A stretch of 64,000 nt of DNA, taken from positions 1 to 64,000 of the forward strand of contig JASGCS010000006.1 of the NCBI GenBank assembly GCA_030054035.1. Reading direction: 5' to 3'. Made by a program: the position numbers and the translations under genes. Shown in pieces: positions 36,589 to 45,002 of the stretch. Source of the DNA: Candidatus Methylacidiphilales bacterium (lineage in GTDB: Bacteria > Pseudomonadota > Gammaproteobacteria > JASGCS01). The notes below the pieces were generated by a model. The model saw nothing but the letters and a program-made list of their open reading frames with translations. It searched no databases and was not told the origin of the DNA. The first letter of the stretch is position 1. The number at the start of each line of letters is the position of its first letter.

Positions 36589-37641
36589 TTATGATGGTAA
36601 GTATTTTAGGTGCTCAGCGTGTACTGCTAGAGAGATTTTTTTTCCGACTCGCTCTTGCACTTCAGAATTTGAATCTTGTGATTCGTAAGTCAACATAGCA
36701 TCGCTATGCGTATCTACTAAATATTGTACTTTAGAACCGAAATGATACACTTCATTAATAACACCGTTGCAAGCTATTATTGCATCGTTCGAGTCTGTGG
36801 TTTCATAAAAATGCTCGGGACGAATCAGAATTTTTCCTGAAGTACTGCTGTTAGTGATTTTTTTTATATTTTGCTTTGCTGCGTCAGAAGTTGCCCATTT
36901 GAGCGCTTGAGCAGGAGAAATAAAATTAACTTCCCCCATAAAATCAGCAACAAACGAGTTGATTGGGTTGGTATAGATAAGCGAAGGGGTGCCAACTTGG
37001 ACGATGCTACCCTTATCTAAAATTGCCAGTCTATCACTCATCACCATAGCTTCTTCAAGAGAATGCGTAATATAGACAAATGTTTTTCCTGTGCGTTTAT
37101 GAAGTTCCTTGATTTCTTTTCCTAAAGTTTTTTTAAGTCGATAATCAAGCGCACTCAACGGCTCATCAAAAAGAATAATTTCAGCATTGTATGCTAATGC
37201 TCGAGCAAGAGCAATTCTTTGTTTTTCTCCTCCTGAACATTCATGGATTTTTTTGCTATAAAAATGAGCAGGTAGTCTAAAAAAGCTCAGTAGCTCTAAG
37301 GCAGTCTTCTTTCTTGATTCTGCTGTTTCGCCGCGGATCTTTAAGGGAAACTCTATATTTGCACCCACACTTAGATGTGGAAATAAAGCGAGTGATTGAA
37401 ATACCAGACAAGTTGGCCTTTTCTCTGGGCTAATCGTCTCTAAGGAAATATTATTATACAAAACCTGGCCTTGAGATGATGTCTCAAGGCCAGCTAAAAT
37501 TCTCAATAAGGTTGTTTTACCTGAACCTGAAGGCCCGACGATAGAAAAAAATTCACCTTTTTCAATTTCAAGATCTATATTTTTAAGTACCGCTTGGTCA
37601 GAAAAATATTTAGATAAATTTTGTATTGATAATTTGTTTAT
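36589..37641 (-). CDS. Polyamine-type ABC transporter ATPase, PotA-like, probable AUA start
   Basis: ABC ATPase with Walker A GPSGSGKTT, signature ECSGGEKQRIALARAL, Walker B EIILFDEPLSALD, H-loop YITHSLEEAM, and a C-terminal TOBE-like domain (KILIRPEHF). The first ATG/GTG/TTG (TTG at 37506) lies after Walker A and would make a dead protein. The frame is open upstream to a TGA at 37647. KLSIQNLSKYFSDQAVLKNI and the complete Walker A are encoded there. The only near-start codon at the right place is ATA at 37641, 6 bases after the binding-protein stop, giving 350 residues, the usual PotA size. No clear Shine-Dalgarno is seen, so re-initiation after the upstream gene is plausible. Confidence 0.85.
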   Translation of the reverse strand: MNKLSIQNLSKYFSDQAVLKNIDLEIEKGEFFSIVGPSGSGKTTLLRILAGLETSSQGQVLYNNISLETISPEKRPTCLVFQSLALFPHLSVGANIEFPLKIRGETAESRKKTALELLSFFRLPAHFYSKKIHECSGGEKQRIALARALAYNAEIILFDEPLSALDYRLKKTLGKEIKELHKRTGKTFVYITHSLEEAMVMSDRLAILDKGSIVQVGTPSLIYTNPINSFVADFMGEVNFISPAQALKWATSDAAKQNIKKITNSSTSGKILIRPEHFYETTDSNDAIIACNGVINEVYHFGSKVQYLVDTHSDAMLTYESQDSNSEVQERVGKKISLAVHAEHLKYLPS

Positions 37642-37647
37642 TTTTCA

Positions 37648-38805
37648 CTACCCAGTTCTTTTCGCAGCGGTGATAATTTCTATCAATTTATCATGTGAAG
37701 GCACAATCGGATAATCAATTGACCGAGCCATTTCTTCTTTTAACGAATCCCATTGCAGTGCGTCTAGTTCATCAGGTAAAAATTGCTTGAGTACTTCAGG
37801 ATTTCCCATCTGTGCGACTGGGTTATGCGTACCTTCTGCAAACGCGACAACTTTGCTAATTTCTGGTTGCTGAACATACTCTAAGAAATCAGCAGCCAAG
37901 GTTGATGGGTTTGGATTATTAACTAAAGAAGTTACTTCTACCCAAACCACTCCGCCTTTTCCATCTACTGGGCCTTTGGCTGGAGTAATAGCTCTAATTT
38001 GTTTATGGCCCTCAATACGAGCAGGCGATGCGGTATAGGTGCCACCAGTAAAGTATGCAGAAATTTCATTATTGACTAGCGCTTGATTTAGTTTAGTCAT
38101 ATCATCACTAAGAAGTTTTGCGTTCTTGAATATTTGATCGCTAACCAACTTAAATTTCTTAAAGTCATCTTCGCTAAATTCTTTAGAAGGATCTAGATCA
38201 GCTGCTAAGGCAAGGTGGATAATATTCCAATCATCATAAGTTAAAATTGCATATTTTCCTTTCATTTTTGGATCTAAAAATAATTTAAAGCCTTGGTCTT
38301 CTGCAGTTTTTCTAGAAACTTTATCAGTATTAACCACGAAGCTAAAAGGTCCAAATCTTTGCACCATCCCGATTAATTCTTTTCCTGATTGATCAAACGC
38401 ATAAGGATAGGGGCCTTTAAATTCATCCATCATTAAATCATAATATTTAAGAAACCTATCTTTATCTAATGTTTTAATTAAATTGCTTGGAAACAATTGT
38501 GCTCTGGCCCATGGTTGGTTTACATTAATTAAATCCCAAACATTTGTCTCGCCGGCTCTTAATTTATTGATCATATCAGGATCATTTGTTCCACTCTCGG
38601 CACGAACTTTTGCTCCAAGATTTTTGGCTCTAAACGGTCCGAGTACGCGTTCTGAGTTATAACCTTCCCAACATAAAATATTAAGGTGATCATTTCTAGA
38701 TTTAGTTCCGCTGCAAGCTGATAGAATGCTAGATCCAACTCCCATACTTGCTAAAGTTGCAACTAGTCCAGTTGATTGTAAAAATTTTCTTCTTGTATTA
38801 TTCAT
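37648..38805 (-). CDS. PotD-like substrate-binding protein with Tat-type lipoprotein signal
   Basis: 385 residues. The N-terminus NNTRRKFLQSTG is a twin-arginine motif, followed by a hydrophobic stretch and a lipobox LSAC. It is therefore likely a Tat-exported, membrane-anchored binding protein. The mature part starts LNILCWEGY, as in PotD/PotF-type proteins. It supplies substrate to the importer encoded just downstream. A Shine-Dalgarno AAGGAG precedes the ATG. Position next to BMC-T suggests the importer delivers microcompartment substrate. Confidence 0.87.
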   Translation of the reverse strand: MNNTRRKFLQSTGLVATLASMGVGSSILSACSGTKSRNDHLNILCWEGYNSERVLGPFRAKNLGAKVRAESGTNDPDMINKLRAGETNVWDLINVNQPWARAQLFPSNLIKTLDKDRFLKYYDLMMDEFKGPYPYAFDQSGKELIGMVQRFGPFSFVVNTDKVSRKTAEDQGFKLFLDPKMKGKYAILTYDDWNIIHLALAADLDPSKEFSEDDFKKFKLVSDQIFKNAKLLSDDMTKLNQALVNNEISAYFTGGTYTASPARIEGHKQIRAITPAKGPVDGKGGVVWVEVTSLVNNPNPSTLAADFLEYVQQPEISKVVAFAEGTHNPVAQMGNPEVLKQFLPDELDALQWDSLKEEMARSIDYPIVPSHDKLIEIITAAKRTG

Positions 38806-38838
38806 AATATAGGTCTCCTTTGAGTGTAATACTGTTTT

Positions 38839-39444
38839 TTATTGTAACACATTATCCATTTGAATTTGCGCCTTTTTTAATTGCTGGAAACTACCAGACA
38901 TAAATATTCTACCACTTGCACCGATTAGATCTACATGAATCAGTTTAACTTCAGCGAATTTTAGCGCTTCATTTGCCGCTAATCCTGCATAGAGTGCTGG
39001 GGTTAGCTCATAGACTAAGAGCGATTCCCCTGGAATTATCATGGAAGCCTCTCTAGTTCTATTAAGTATGATGGCGTGCTGATCATTAATATTCTCAACA
39101 ATATCGGAATAAAGGACTTTCGGAGGGGTTAATTGCCCCTTCTCAACATTTAAATAAGTAAGAATATTGTCGCCAGCCACCTCGAGCAACTGCTTGTCTT
39201 TGGCATGTAGTTCTAGGAGTCCAAACTGCCGTTCGGTATATAACATGCCAAATTCTAAGGTTGGGCTAGACTTAATCGCAATGTCTGCAATTTTATGAAT
39301 TGCCAATGCCGGCTCAATTTCAATAAAAAGACTATGATCACCTTCTGAAGGTGGATACCCTCTGGCCCGTGTCGGCGAACTGAGCCATGCAACAAATTGA
39401 GGTTGCAAATATGGCACGGTCATGTACACCCGTAATTTATACAT
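38839..39444 (-). CDS. BMC-T (tandem-domain) microcompartment shell protein
   Basis: 201 residues. Paralogue of the shell protein at 40502-41122: both start with a YLQPQFVAWLSS / LQPQTMSYMATW-like segment and contain ERQFG(L/Y)LE(L/F)H and a central NxxDxQHA-(I/Y) linker before the second BMC domain. Trimeric BMC-T proteins form pseudohexameric shell tiles, often with a gated central pore. The C-terminal domain has IGASGRIFMSG. It is the last shell gene before the importer genes. Confidence 0.85.
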   Translation of the reverse strand: MYKLRVYMTVPYLQPQFVAWLSSPTRARGYPPSEGDHSLFIEIEPALAIHKIADIAIKSSPTLEFGMLYTERQFGLLELHAKDKQLLEVAGDNILTYLNVEKGQLTPPKVLYSDIVENINDQHAIILNRTREASMIIPGESLLVYELTPALYAGLAANEALKFAEVKLIHVDLIGASGRIFMSGSFQQLKKAQIQMDNVLQ

Positions 39445-39455
39445 GTACGCTTAGT

Positions 39456-39740
39456 TTATTTTTCACCAATATCAAAATGTTTTTCCAAATCTTGATGAGG
39501 TCGAGGGATAACATGAACGGAGACGAGTTGGCCAACTTGGGCGGCCACTTCTGAACCCGCTTCAGTAGCTGCTTTGACTGCGCCAACATCTCCTCTAATA
39601 ATCACTGCCACTAACCCATCACCCACTTCTACTCGGGCAACCGTAGTCACATTTGCTGCTTTTACCATTGCGTCGGCTGCGGCAAGTGCTGCCACATACC
39701 CTTTTGTTTCTATCATACCTATTGCTTGTTGTGTACTCAT
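39456..39740 (-). CDS. BMC-H (PduA-like) hexameric shell protein
   Basis: 94 residues from the ATG at 39740: [45 protein letters not shown] and HVIPRPH are textbook PduA-family motifs. I chose this start because AGGAG lies 8 bases upstream and the length equals PduA. An ATG at 39803 would add a 21-residue polar tail. Hexamers tile the facets of the shell and provide the main metabolite pores. Confidence 0.95.
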   Translation of the reverse strand: MSTQQAIGMIETKGYVAALAAADAMVKAANVTTVARVEVGDGLVAVIIRGDVGAVKAATEAGSEVAAQVGQLVSVHVIPRPHQDLEKHFDIGEK

Positions 39741-39808
39741 ATTTGTATCTCCTACTTCAGTTGTTGGTTTATTTGCTACTTTTTGTTTTTTTTCGTTTGT
39801 CATATATT

Positions 39809-40066
39809 TTATTTATTTTTGATTTCTGGTTGGCTATCAATAATACCTACAATGATTGCGTCAATTGGGTTTTTACTTGAAGGAAAAAAACTTGCTGCCA
39901 CGGAACCTTGTGTGATAAGCACTTCTTGATTGGTTGCGCAACCGATTGGGTCATAGGCAACTACCATAGTACCATTAGCAAGCATGACTTCCAACAATGC
40001 CCCTTTTGGCAAAGTATCAATTCTTCGCGTTGACCATATTGAACCTGTTACTTTTCCTCTTACCAT
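39809..40066 (-). CDS. BMC-P (EutN/CcmL-like) pentameric vertex protein
   Basis: 85 residues from the ATG at 40066, which has GAGG 8 bases upstream. An earlier ATG at 40096 is in the preceding gene. [17 protein letters not shown] and [20 protein letters not shown] are the EutN/CcmL motifs, and DAIIVGIID is the C-terminal strand. Pentamers cap the twelve vertices, so this single gene should allow shell closure. Confidence 0.92.
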   Translation of the reverse strand: MVRGKVTGSIWSTRRIDTLPKGALLEVMLANGTMVVAYDPIGCATNQEVLITQGSVAASFFPSSKNPIDAIIVGIIDSQPEIKNK

Positions 40067-40076
40067 TTTTAACGCC

Positions 40077-40502
40077 TCATTGTTTAGATCGTTCAATTTT
40101 AATTTTTCTAGAACGAATTATATCTAATGCCATTGGACTAATAATACAACCAGCACTTACCACTATTTTATCAGTAGTGCTAGGTAGGCTTCTGATCTTC
40201 TTTTCAGTGATTAGACCCTCGACGAGATGCACGGTGTTCCCACGAGCAAAACTCGGAGTAGTTTGATTATTTTTAGATAAAGTAAATTGCACGGCACCGC
40301 GTTCAAGTTGTGAGACAATCTCTTGGCTGTTGCATAGCTTAGCAATGGTGATGGCGAATTTATTTAGGTCTGCGTCACTAGCAATACTAACCAATTGAGT
40401 TTGCCCAGCAAAAGCACGGTTATGGTCAGGCTGCTGTCTAAACTCTTCTTGAAGCACTTCTCGGATCACAGACTGAATGGTTTGTTTTAAATTTACATCC
40501 AT
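40077..40502 (-). CDS. Microcompartment-associated protein with helix resembling an encapsulation peptide
   Basis: 141 residues, not recognised as a named family. Residues 1-24 form an amphipathic helix (LKQTIQSVIREVLQEEF) that resembles the C-terminal helix of the aldehyde dehydrogenase in the same operon. The middle is a compact domain (LVSIASDADLNKFAITIAKL). The end, VVSAGCIISPMALDIIRSRK, resembles the P-x-A-x-D segment seen in some EutQ/EutT/PduM-like accessory proteins (weak similarity). It lies between BMC-T and BMC-P and is coupled to BMC-T by a TAATG overlap. It could be a core scaffold or assembly factor. Confidence 0.7.
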   Translation of the reverse strand: MDVNLKQTIQSVIREVLQEEFRQQPDHNRAFAGQTQLVSIASDADLNKFAITIAKLCNSQEIVSQLERGAVQFTLSKNNQTTPSFARGNTVHLVEGLITEKKIRSLPSTTDKIVVSAGCIISPMALDIIRSRKIKIERSKQ

Positions 40503-41122
40503 TATGAATTAATTCCTTTAGCAATTTGAGCTAGGGCATTTTCTGCAGCCTGCCGTGCGTTTTGCATCTCGGCTTCAGTGCCAGCTAAATAGACTCTGCC
40601 ATTTGCTCCAATCATGCGGTAATCAATGACTTTAACCTGCGCCTGTTTTTCTGCTTCATTGCAAGCCAGAATAGCATACGATGCTGGCTGCACTTCCATT
40701 AAGAATACCGATTCACCTTTTAACAATAACGAACCCTTTCTATTTCTGTTTATAAGGTAGGCATGCTGTTCGTCAATATTGGTGATAATCTTAGAGCCAA
40801 AAATCTGCGGCTTAATGACAGAGTTAATATCCAAATTTAGAGTATCAAGCACTGCTTGAGCTGCGGCTCTCACTTCAGCTATAGATTCAGAATGAAACTC
40901 TAGATAACCAAACTGCCGCTCAACAATAAGAATTCCAGCCTGCACCCTTCCATACTTCAAAGCAATATCAGTAATATATTCTATATCTTGCCCTGGAGCG
41001 ATTTCAATGATTTGGGCTGCGACATTCATCCTCGGCAGACTTCCGCTAATCCAAGTTGCCATATATGACATAGTTTGCGGTTGTAACTTGTCAATACAAA
41101 TAAATGATCGTAATTCGCTCAT
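40502..41122 (-). CDS. BMC-T (tandem-domain) microcompartment shell protein
   Basis: 206 residues with two BMC domains: residues about 1-100 (ITDIALKYGRVQAGILIVER) and about 105-200 (VQPASYAILACNEAEKQAQV, IGANGRVYLAG). Paralogue of the protein at 38839-39444. Two BMC-T, one BMC-H and one BMC-P is the shell complement reported for mycobacterial RMM microcompartments. The ATG overlaps the aldehyde dehydrogenase stop as ATGA. Confidence 0.87.
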   Translation of the reverse strand: MSELRSFICIDKLQPQTMSYMATWISGSLPRMNVAAQIIEIAPGQDIEYITDIALKYGRVQAGILIVERQFGYLEFHSESIAEVRAAAQAVLDTLNLDINSVIKPQIFGSKIITNIDEQHAYLINRNRKGSLLLKGESVFLMEVQPASYAILACNEAEKQAQVKVIDYRMIGANGRVYLAGTEAEMQNARQAAENALAQIAKGINS

Positions 41123-42732
41123 CGCTTTTTAGCTCTAGTCATTTCTTCCTGAATTAATTTTCTAATTTCAGCTTTAAGTTGCGCGTCAATATTTTTTGTT
41201 TTTAGACCTTGGGTAACTTGGGTAGCGAGGGTTTGAAAAACTTTTTGTTCTATCCCCACACCATCTTGTGGAATCTTAATCAATTCACCGGGAAAATCAA
41301 TTTGAGCATCTAAATATTCTTGTAGTGATTTAGTATTACTTTTATGTGGGGCAACATGGACCCAATGCACGAGGTGTTGGGGCCCAATATTATCACCCAC
41401 TGAACTTCTCCCAAAAAACCCTGTGCCAATGGTAAAGGATGGGGAGAGCCCAGTACCAAACCCTGCTGCACCCTGGCTACATGGAGCATTAACCACTACT
41501 CTATAGACCGGAACATGGAGTGCAAAATCCATAACTACTTGTCCGTCATCGCTATGCACCGCGGCAGAATGCCCAGCTCCACTGAGATTTAATACTTGTC
41601 TCGCAGAGTAATAGGCTTGCTCTCGAGTAGCAACTCTTTTCCAAGCCAGCACTGGACATAGTTTTTCTTTACTCAGTGGCTCTTCTACTCCTATAGTGTG
41701 GATTGGGCAAACTAGTACTTTAGTGTTGGCTGGAACTCGCATGCCAGCCAGTGTGGCAATCCAACTCGCATGTTTTCCAATCACCTCAACATTAAAACCG
41801 ACTTCAGAAAATAACAATTTTCGTAATTTATTTACTTCCTCATCTGAACAAACATAAGCGCCAGCCCGGCCTAGTTCTGTTTCAAGTTTTTTATAATCTG
41901 ATTCTAAACTAATCAGCACCGATTCATTAGTACATAGTACTGAGTTATCAAATGATTTGCTTGAGACTAAATGTTTGACGGCCTCTGAAAAGTTAACCGT
42001 ACTATCAATAAAAACTGGTGCGTTGCCCGGACCTACTCCAATTGCAGGATTTGAAGAAGAATAGGCGGCGCGTACCATTTGAGGACCGCCGGTCGCTAAA
42101 ATCAAATTAGTTTTATTTGACTGCATACATTTTTGAATAAATGGTAATTTTGGCTCCCGAATCACTTGAATAATTCCAGATGGAGCGCCAGCTTTTTCAG
42201 CGGCGGCAATTAACAAGTCAGCGGCTTGGGCGCTGCATTGCTTTGCCAATGGATGCGGACATAACACAATGGCATTTTTAGTAAGCAGAGAAATAATGGT
42301 TTTAAAGTTAATGGTTGCGATTGGATTGGTAGAAGGGATGAGCGCAAAGATAACTCCGGCTGGTCTTGGAATTTCAACGCAAGTTCCATCTGCAGAAATC
42401 CTTGGAGAAATATAATCGTGATTTTTATAATGTGAATAGAGCTCTCTACTTGTTAATTGATTTTTAATTGTTTTATCATCAACGACACCAAACCCAGTTT
42501 CATCCACTGCGAGTTGGGCAAATTTTGCTGCATGTTGATAAGCTACTTCTGCAACACTAGAAACTATCTCATGAACTTTGCTGTGACTATAGCGTCTAAA
42601 TACTTCGCTTGCCCATTGGGCATGCTCAAGGATTTGCGTAGCATGAGATGTTAGACTTGCATCACTTTGACTAATGTCAACGAGTAATCTAAATGCGACT
42701 GGATCTATATTTTGATTATCTAGCGTAGGCAT
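41119..42732 (-). CDS. CoA-acylating aldehyde dehydrogenase of the microcompartment (PduP/EutE family)
   Basis: 537 residues from the ATG at 42732. A GTG at 42765 would overlap the upstream gene by 32 bases. Motifs: IPSTNPIATINFKTI, GVGPGNAPVFID and the nucleophile Cys267 in KSFDNSVLCTNES, the PduP/EutE context. Such enzymes convert an aldehyde, CoA and NAD to acyl-CoA. The C-terminal 22 residues (LKAEIRKLIQEEMTRAKK) form an amphipathic helix after a linker, a likely encapsulation peptide. With the PLP enzyme upstream, the expected substrate is propionaldehyde. No phosphotransacylase or alcohol dehydrogenase gene is in the operon. Confidence 0.9.
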   Translation of the reverse strand: MPTLDNQNIDPVAFRLLVDISQSDASLTSHATQILEHAQWASEVFRRYSHSKVHEIVSSVAEVAYQHAAKFAQLAVDETGFGVVDDKTIKNQLTSRELYSHYKNHDYISPRISADGTCVEIPRPAGVIFALIPSTNPIATINFKTIISLLTKNAIVLCPHPLAKQCSAQAADLLIAAAEKAGAPSGIIQVIREPKLPFIQKCMQSNKTNLILATGGPQMVRAAYSSSNPAIGVGPGNAPVFIDSTVNFSEAVKHLVSSKSFDNSVLCTNESVLISLESDYKKLETELGRAGAYVCSDEEVNKLRKLLFSEVGFNVEVIGKHASWIATLAGMRVPANTKVLVCPIHTIGVEEPLSKEKLCPVLAWKRVATREQAYYSARQVLNLSGAGHSAAVHSDDGQVVMDFALHVPVYRVVVNAPCSQGAAGFGTGLSPSFTIGTGFFGRSSVGDNIGPQHLVHWVHVAPHKSNTKSLQEYLDAQIDFPGELIKIPQDGVGIEQKVFQTLATQVTQGLKTKNIDAQLKAEIRKLIQEEMTRAKKR

Positions 42733-42733
42733 T

Positions 42734-44002
42734 TTATTTTCTTGGCACCTCTTGCGCTTCCTCACTTGCAGAAGCTAGTGATTTTTCAAATCGGTAGAGT
42801 ATTTCTTGACATAATTCAAGATTTTTTAAGATGCCAAGCTTAAACTGTAAGACGGTAGGATCTAGTGAAGAAAAAATTGCCCAGATTCCATTTTGATATA
42901 AATGTTTCATGACAATCTTGGCGCCAATGGGGTGATCAAACTCTAATCCCAAAATTACTCCATGTTGTCGTATGCCAATAAAAAAATCGCCGTACTTTTC
43001 TCGTATCGCATCTAACCCTTCTCTCATGTAGCTTGCTATGTAACCCACCATGGATACTACCGCAGGACGAGTGCAAATTTCGAGTACCTTCATTGCCACC
43101 ACACAGCCTATCTCGGCACCTCCAAAAGTAGCCATATGTCCAAACCCATCTTTTTTCATCCATGCCCCACATCGTTCAGAGACCACGACACATGCAATTG
43201 GATACATGCCTCCTGAAATTCCCTTCCCAGTTACTAGAATATCTGGCTCAACATCGTAGTTGCTAATTGCCCATAAAGAACCAGATCTCATTAGCCCAGT
43301 TTGTACTTCGTCAGCTATGTATAAAGCATCGTAGCGTTCGCATAATTTTTTTACTCCCGATAGATAGCCTTTTGCAGGCATAGGAAATCCATAGGTAGCA
43401 GGAATGCTTTCCATGATAACTGCGGCCACATCTCGTCTTCGCAATGCTTCTTCCATCGCATTTAGATCATTAAAAAGCACTTGGACAAATTCTCCTTCTG
43501 TATCTTCAGCCAAGAACAACTCACTAAACCGAGGAGCGCCAGCTTTTACCGCTAACCCTGTATGCCCATGATACGCATTGATAATTGAAACTATTTTTTT
43601 CTTGCCCATTGCAGACCTTGCAGTTTTGAGCGCTAAATCAATTGCCTCTCCCCCTGCAGACGCGTACAATGTATATTTCAAATTACCAGGCGTTAAAGCA
43701 CACAATGTCTCAGCTAATGCAGTTCTCGCAATGGCAGGAAAATGGTGATTACCAATATCAAACCTCGTAGTAGCTGCCTTCATTACTTCTACCACTTCAG
43801 GATGGCGATGACCAATATTGTAAGTGCCGCCATTCAAATGTATATCAATCAGTCTTTTGCCATCGTAATCATATAGGAAGTAACCCTCTCTTCTGTCAAT
43901 AACTAAGTCAACGCCCATATCCTGCCAAGACTGTGTCTTACCAGGATTCCAAAAAGCAATTGACCTTTCAATAAAGTCTCTTTTTTGAGCGCTCTGTTTC
44001 AT
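42734..44002 (-). CDS. Class III PLP enzyme, candidate amino-alcohol-phosphate phospho-lyase
   Basis: 422 residues of the class III aminotransferase fold: NGGTYNIGHRHPEV, YASAGGEAIDLALKTAR, NAYHGHTG, IADEVQTG, and the PLP lysine in VTGKGISGGMYP. Relatives include true transaminases and the ethanolamine-phosphate phospho-lyase group. Association with a kinase, an acylating aldehyde dehydrogenase and BMC shell genes favours phospho-lyase chemistry releasing an aldehyde, ammonia and phosphate. This is inference; sequence alone does not separate it from a transaminase. First gene of the 13-gene operon. Confidence 0.85.
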   Translation of the reverse strand: MKQSAQKRDFIERSIAFWNPGKTQSWQDMGVDLVIDRREGYFLYDYDGKRLIDIHLNGGTYNIGHRHPEVVEVMKAATTRFDIGNHHFPAIARTALAETLCALTPGNLKYTLYASAGGEAIDLALKTARSAMGKKKIVSIINAYHGHTGLAVKAGAPRFSELFLAEDTEGEFVQVLFNDLNAMEEALRRRDVAAVIMESIPATYGFPMPAKGYLSGVKKLCERYDALYIADEVQTGLMRSGSLWAISNYDVEPDILVTGKGISGGMYPIACVVVSERCGAWMKKDGFGHMATFGGAEIGCVVAMKVLEICTRPAVVSMVGYIASYMREGLDAIREKYGDFFIGIRQHGVILGLEFDHPIGAKIVMKHLYQNGIWAIFSSLDPTVLQFKLGILKNLELCQEILYRFEKSLASASEEAQEVPRK

Positions 44003-44231
44003 ATCAATATTCTAATAGATAAATCTTAAAAACTACTCGTATACCTTAATTTATTTTACAATGTTAATATTTTGAAATTTATTAGATTACTACAGTGCTC
44101 TAGTAGTTATTGTTATACTTAATAATATAGGGATTTATTTTTATTTAATATGTATTTATTACAAGTTATAATGAGGTGTATAATGACTATATTATTTACA
44201 AACAGAATTAATGTTAGTTGTTTAAAAAGTC
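44003..44231. promoter_or_regulatory. Divergent control region of the microcompartment operon and the ABC-2 permease genes
   Basis: 229 AT-rich bases. On the minus strand TTAACA and TATACG, 18 bases apart, could drive the microcompartment operon. On the plus strand TATAAT occurs at 44167-44172 and 44179-44184. An imperfect operator-like dyad ACTAC-N9-GTAGT covers 44089-44107. A 23-codon frame (44171-44242, starting MRCIMTILF) overlaps the first permease start and might be a leader peptide. No regulator gene lies beside it. Confidence 0.35.
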
Positions 44232-45002
44232 ATGGTAATTGAAAATCACATTGGATGGTATGCGTTATATCGTAAAGAAATTATTCGCTTTCTCTCCGTC
44301 TATATTCAAACCTTTTTAACTCCAGTAATTAGTGCGTTTTTGTTTTTAGGAATTGCGCATTTAACTGTAGCAAAGTTAGCCTTGACGGTAAATAATTTCC
44401 CCTATACCCATTTTTTAGTGCCTGGATTATGCGCCATGGCGATGGCTATGTCTGCTTTTTCTAACCCTTCATTTTCATTATTATTATCAAAATTACAAAG
44501 AAACCTGCCAAGTATTATTATGGCACCTTTGTCTTCATTTGAATTTTACAGTGCGTATGTTTTAGCGGCGACAACGAGGGGAATGTTAACTGGCGCTGCA
44601 GTCTGGCTAAGTCTAAGCTTGGTTACCCAGTTCAATGCTAATAATTTTTTCTACTTTATTTTATTTTCATTTTTAGGTTCGTTATTATTTGCTCAGATTG
44701 GTTATATCGCCGGTATCGTGGCAAAACGATTTGAACATTTGTCTGCAATGATGACCTTTGTCATTACTCCCCTGACATTTTTATCTGGGGGATTTTATTT
44801 ACAGGCCACCTTACCAGAGACTATTCGTCAATTGGCACATGGCAATCCAGTGTTTTACTTTATGGATGGGGTGCGTGGGAGTTTATTGGGCATCAATGAA
44901 TCTAGCTTTATGATTTCATTTTTTGTTTTAGTGCTAATCAATATATCGTTAGGGTATGGCGCGATGCGGCTGACTAAAAGTGGATACAATTTAAAACAGT
45001 GA
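44232..45002 (+). CDS. ABC-2 type transporter permease
   Basis: 256 residues, six predicted membrane helices, with the ABC-2/NodJ-like segment ITPLTFLSGGFYLQATLPET followed by NPVFYFMDGVRGSLLG. These subunits export polysaccharides, drugs or lipids with a partner ATPase. The next gene is a second, dissimilar ABC-2 permease, so the pair may form a heterodimer. No ATPase gene is adjacent. It lies just upstream of fucosyltransferase-like genes on the other strand, which hints at glycan export without proving it. Confidence 0.82.
   Translation: MVIENHIGWYALYRKEIIRFLSVYIQTFLTPVISAFLFLGIAHLTVAKLALTVNNFPYTHFLVPGLCAMAMAMSAFSNPSFSLLLSKLQRNLPSIIMAPLSSFEFYSAYVLAATTRGMLTGAAVWLSLSLVTQFNANNFFYFILFSFLGSLLFAQIGYIAGIVAKRFEHLSAMMTFVITPLTFLSGGFYLQATLPETIRQLAHGNPVFYFMDGVRGSLLGINESSFMISFFVLVLINISLGYGAMRLTKSGYNLKQ

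Noticed and set aside
39741-39803. Extended N-terminus of the BMC-H protein
   Set aside because: The internal ATG has a strong AGGAG at the right distance and gives exactly the PduA length. The extension is polar and unconserved in appearance, though it cannot be excluded.
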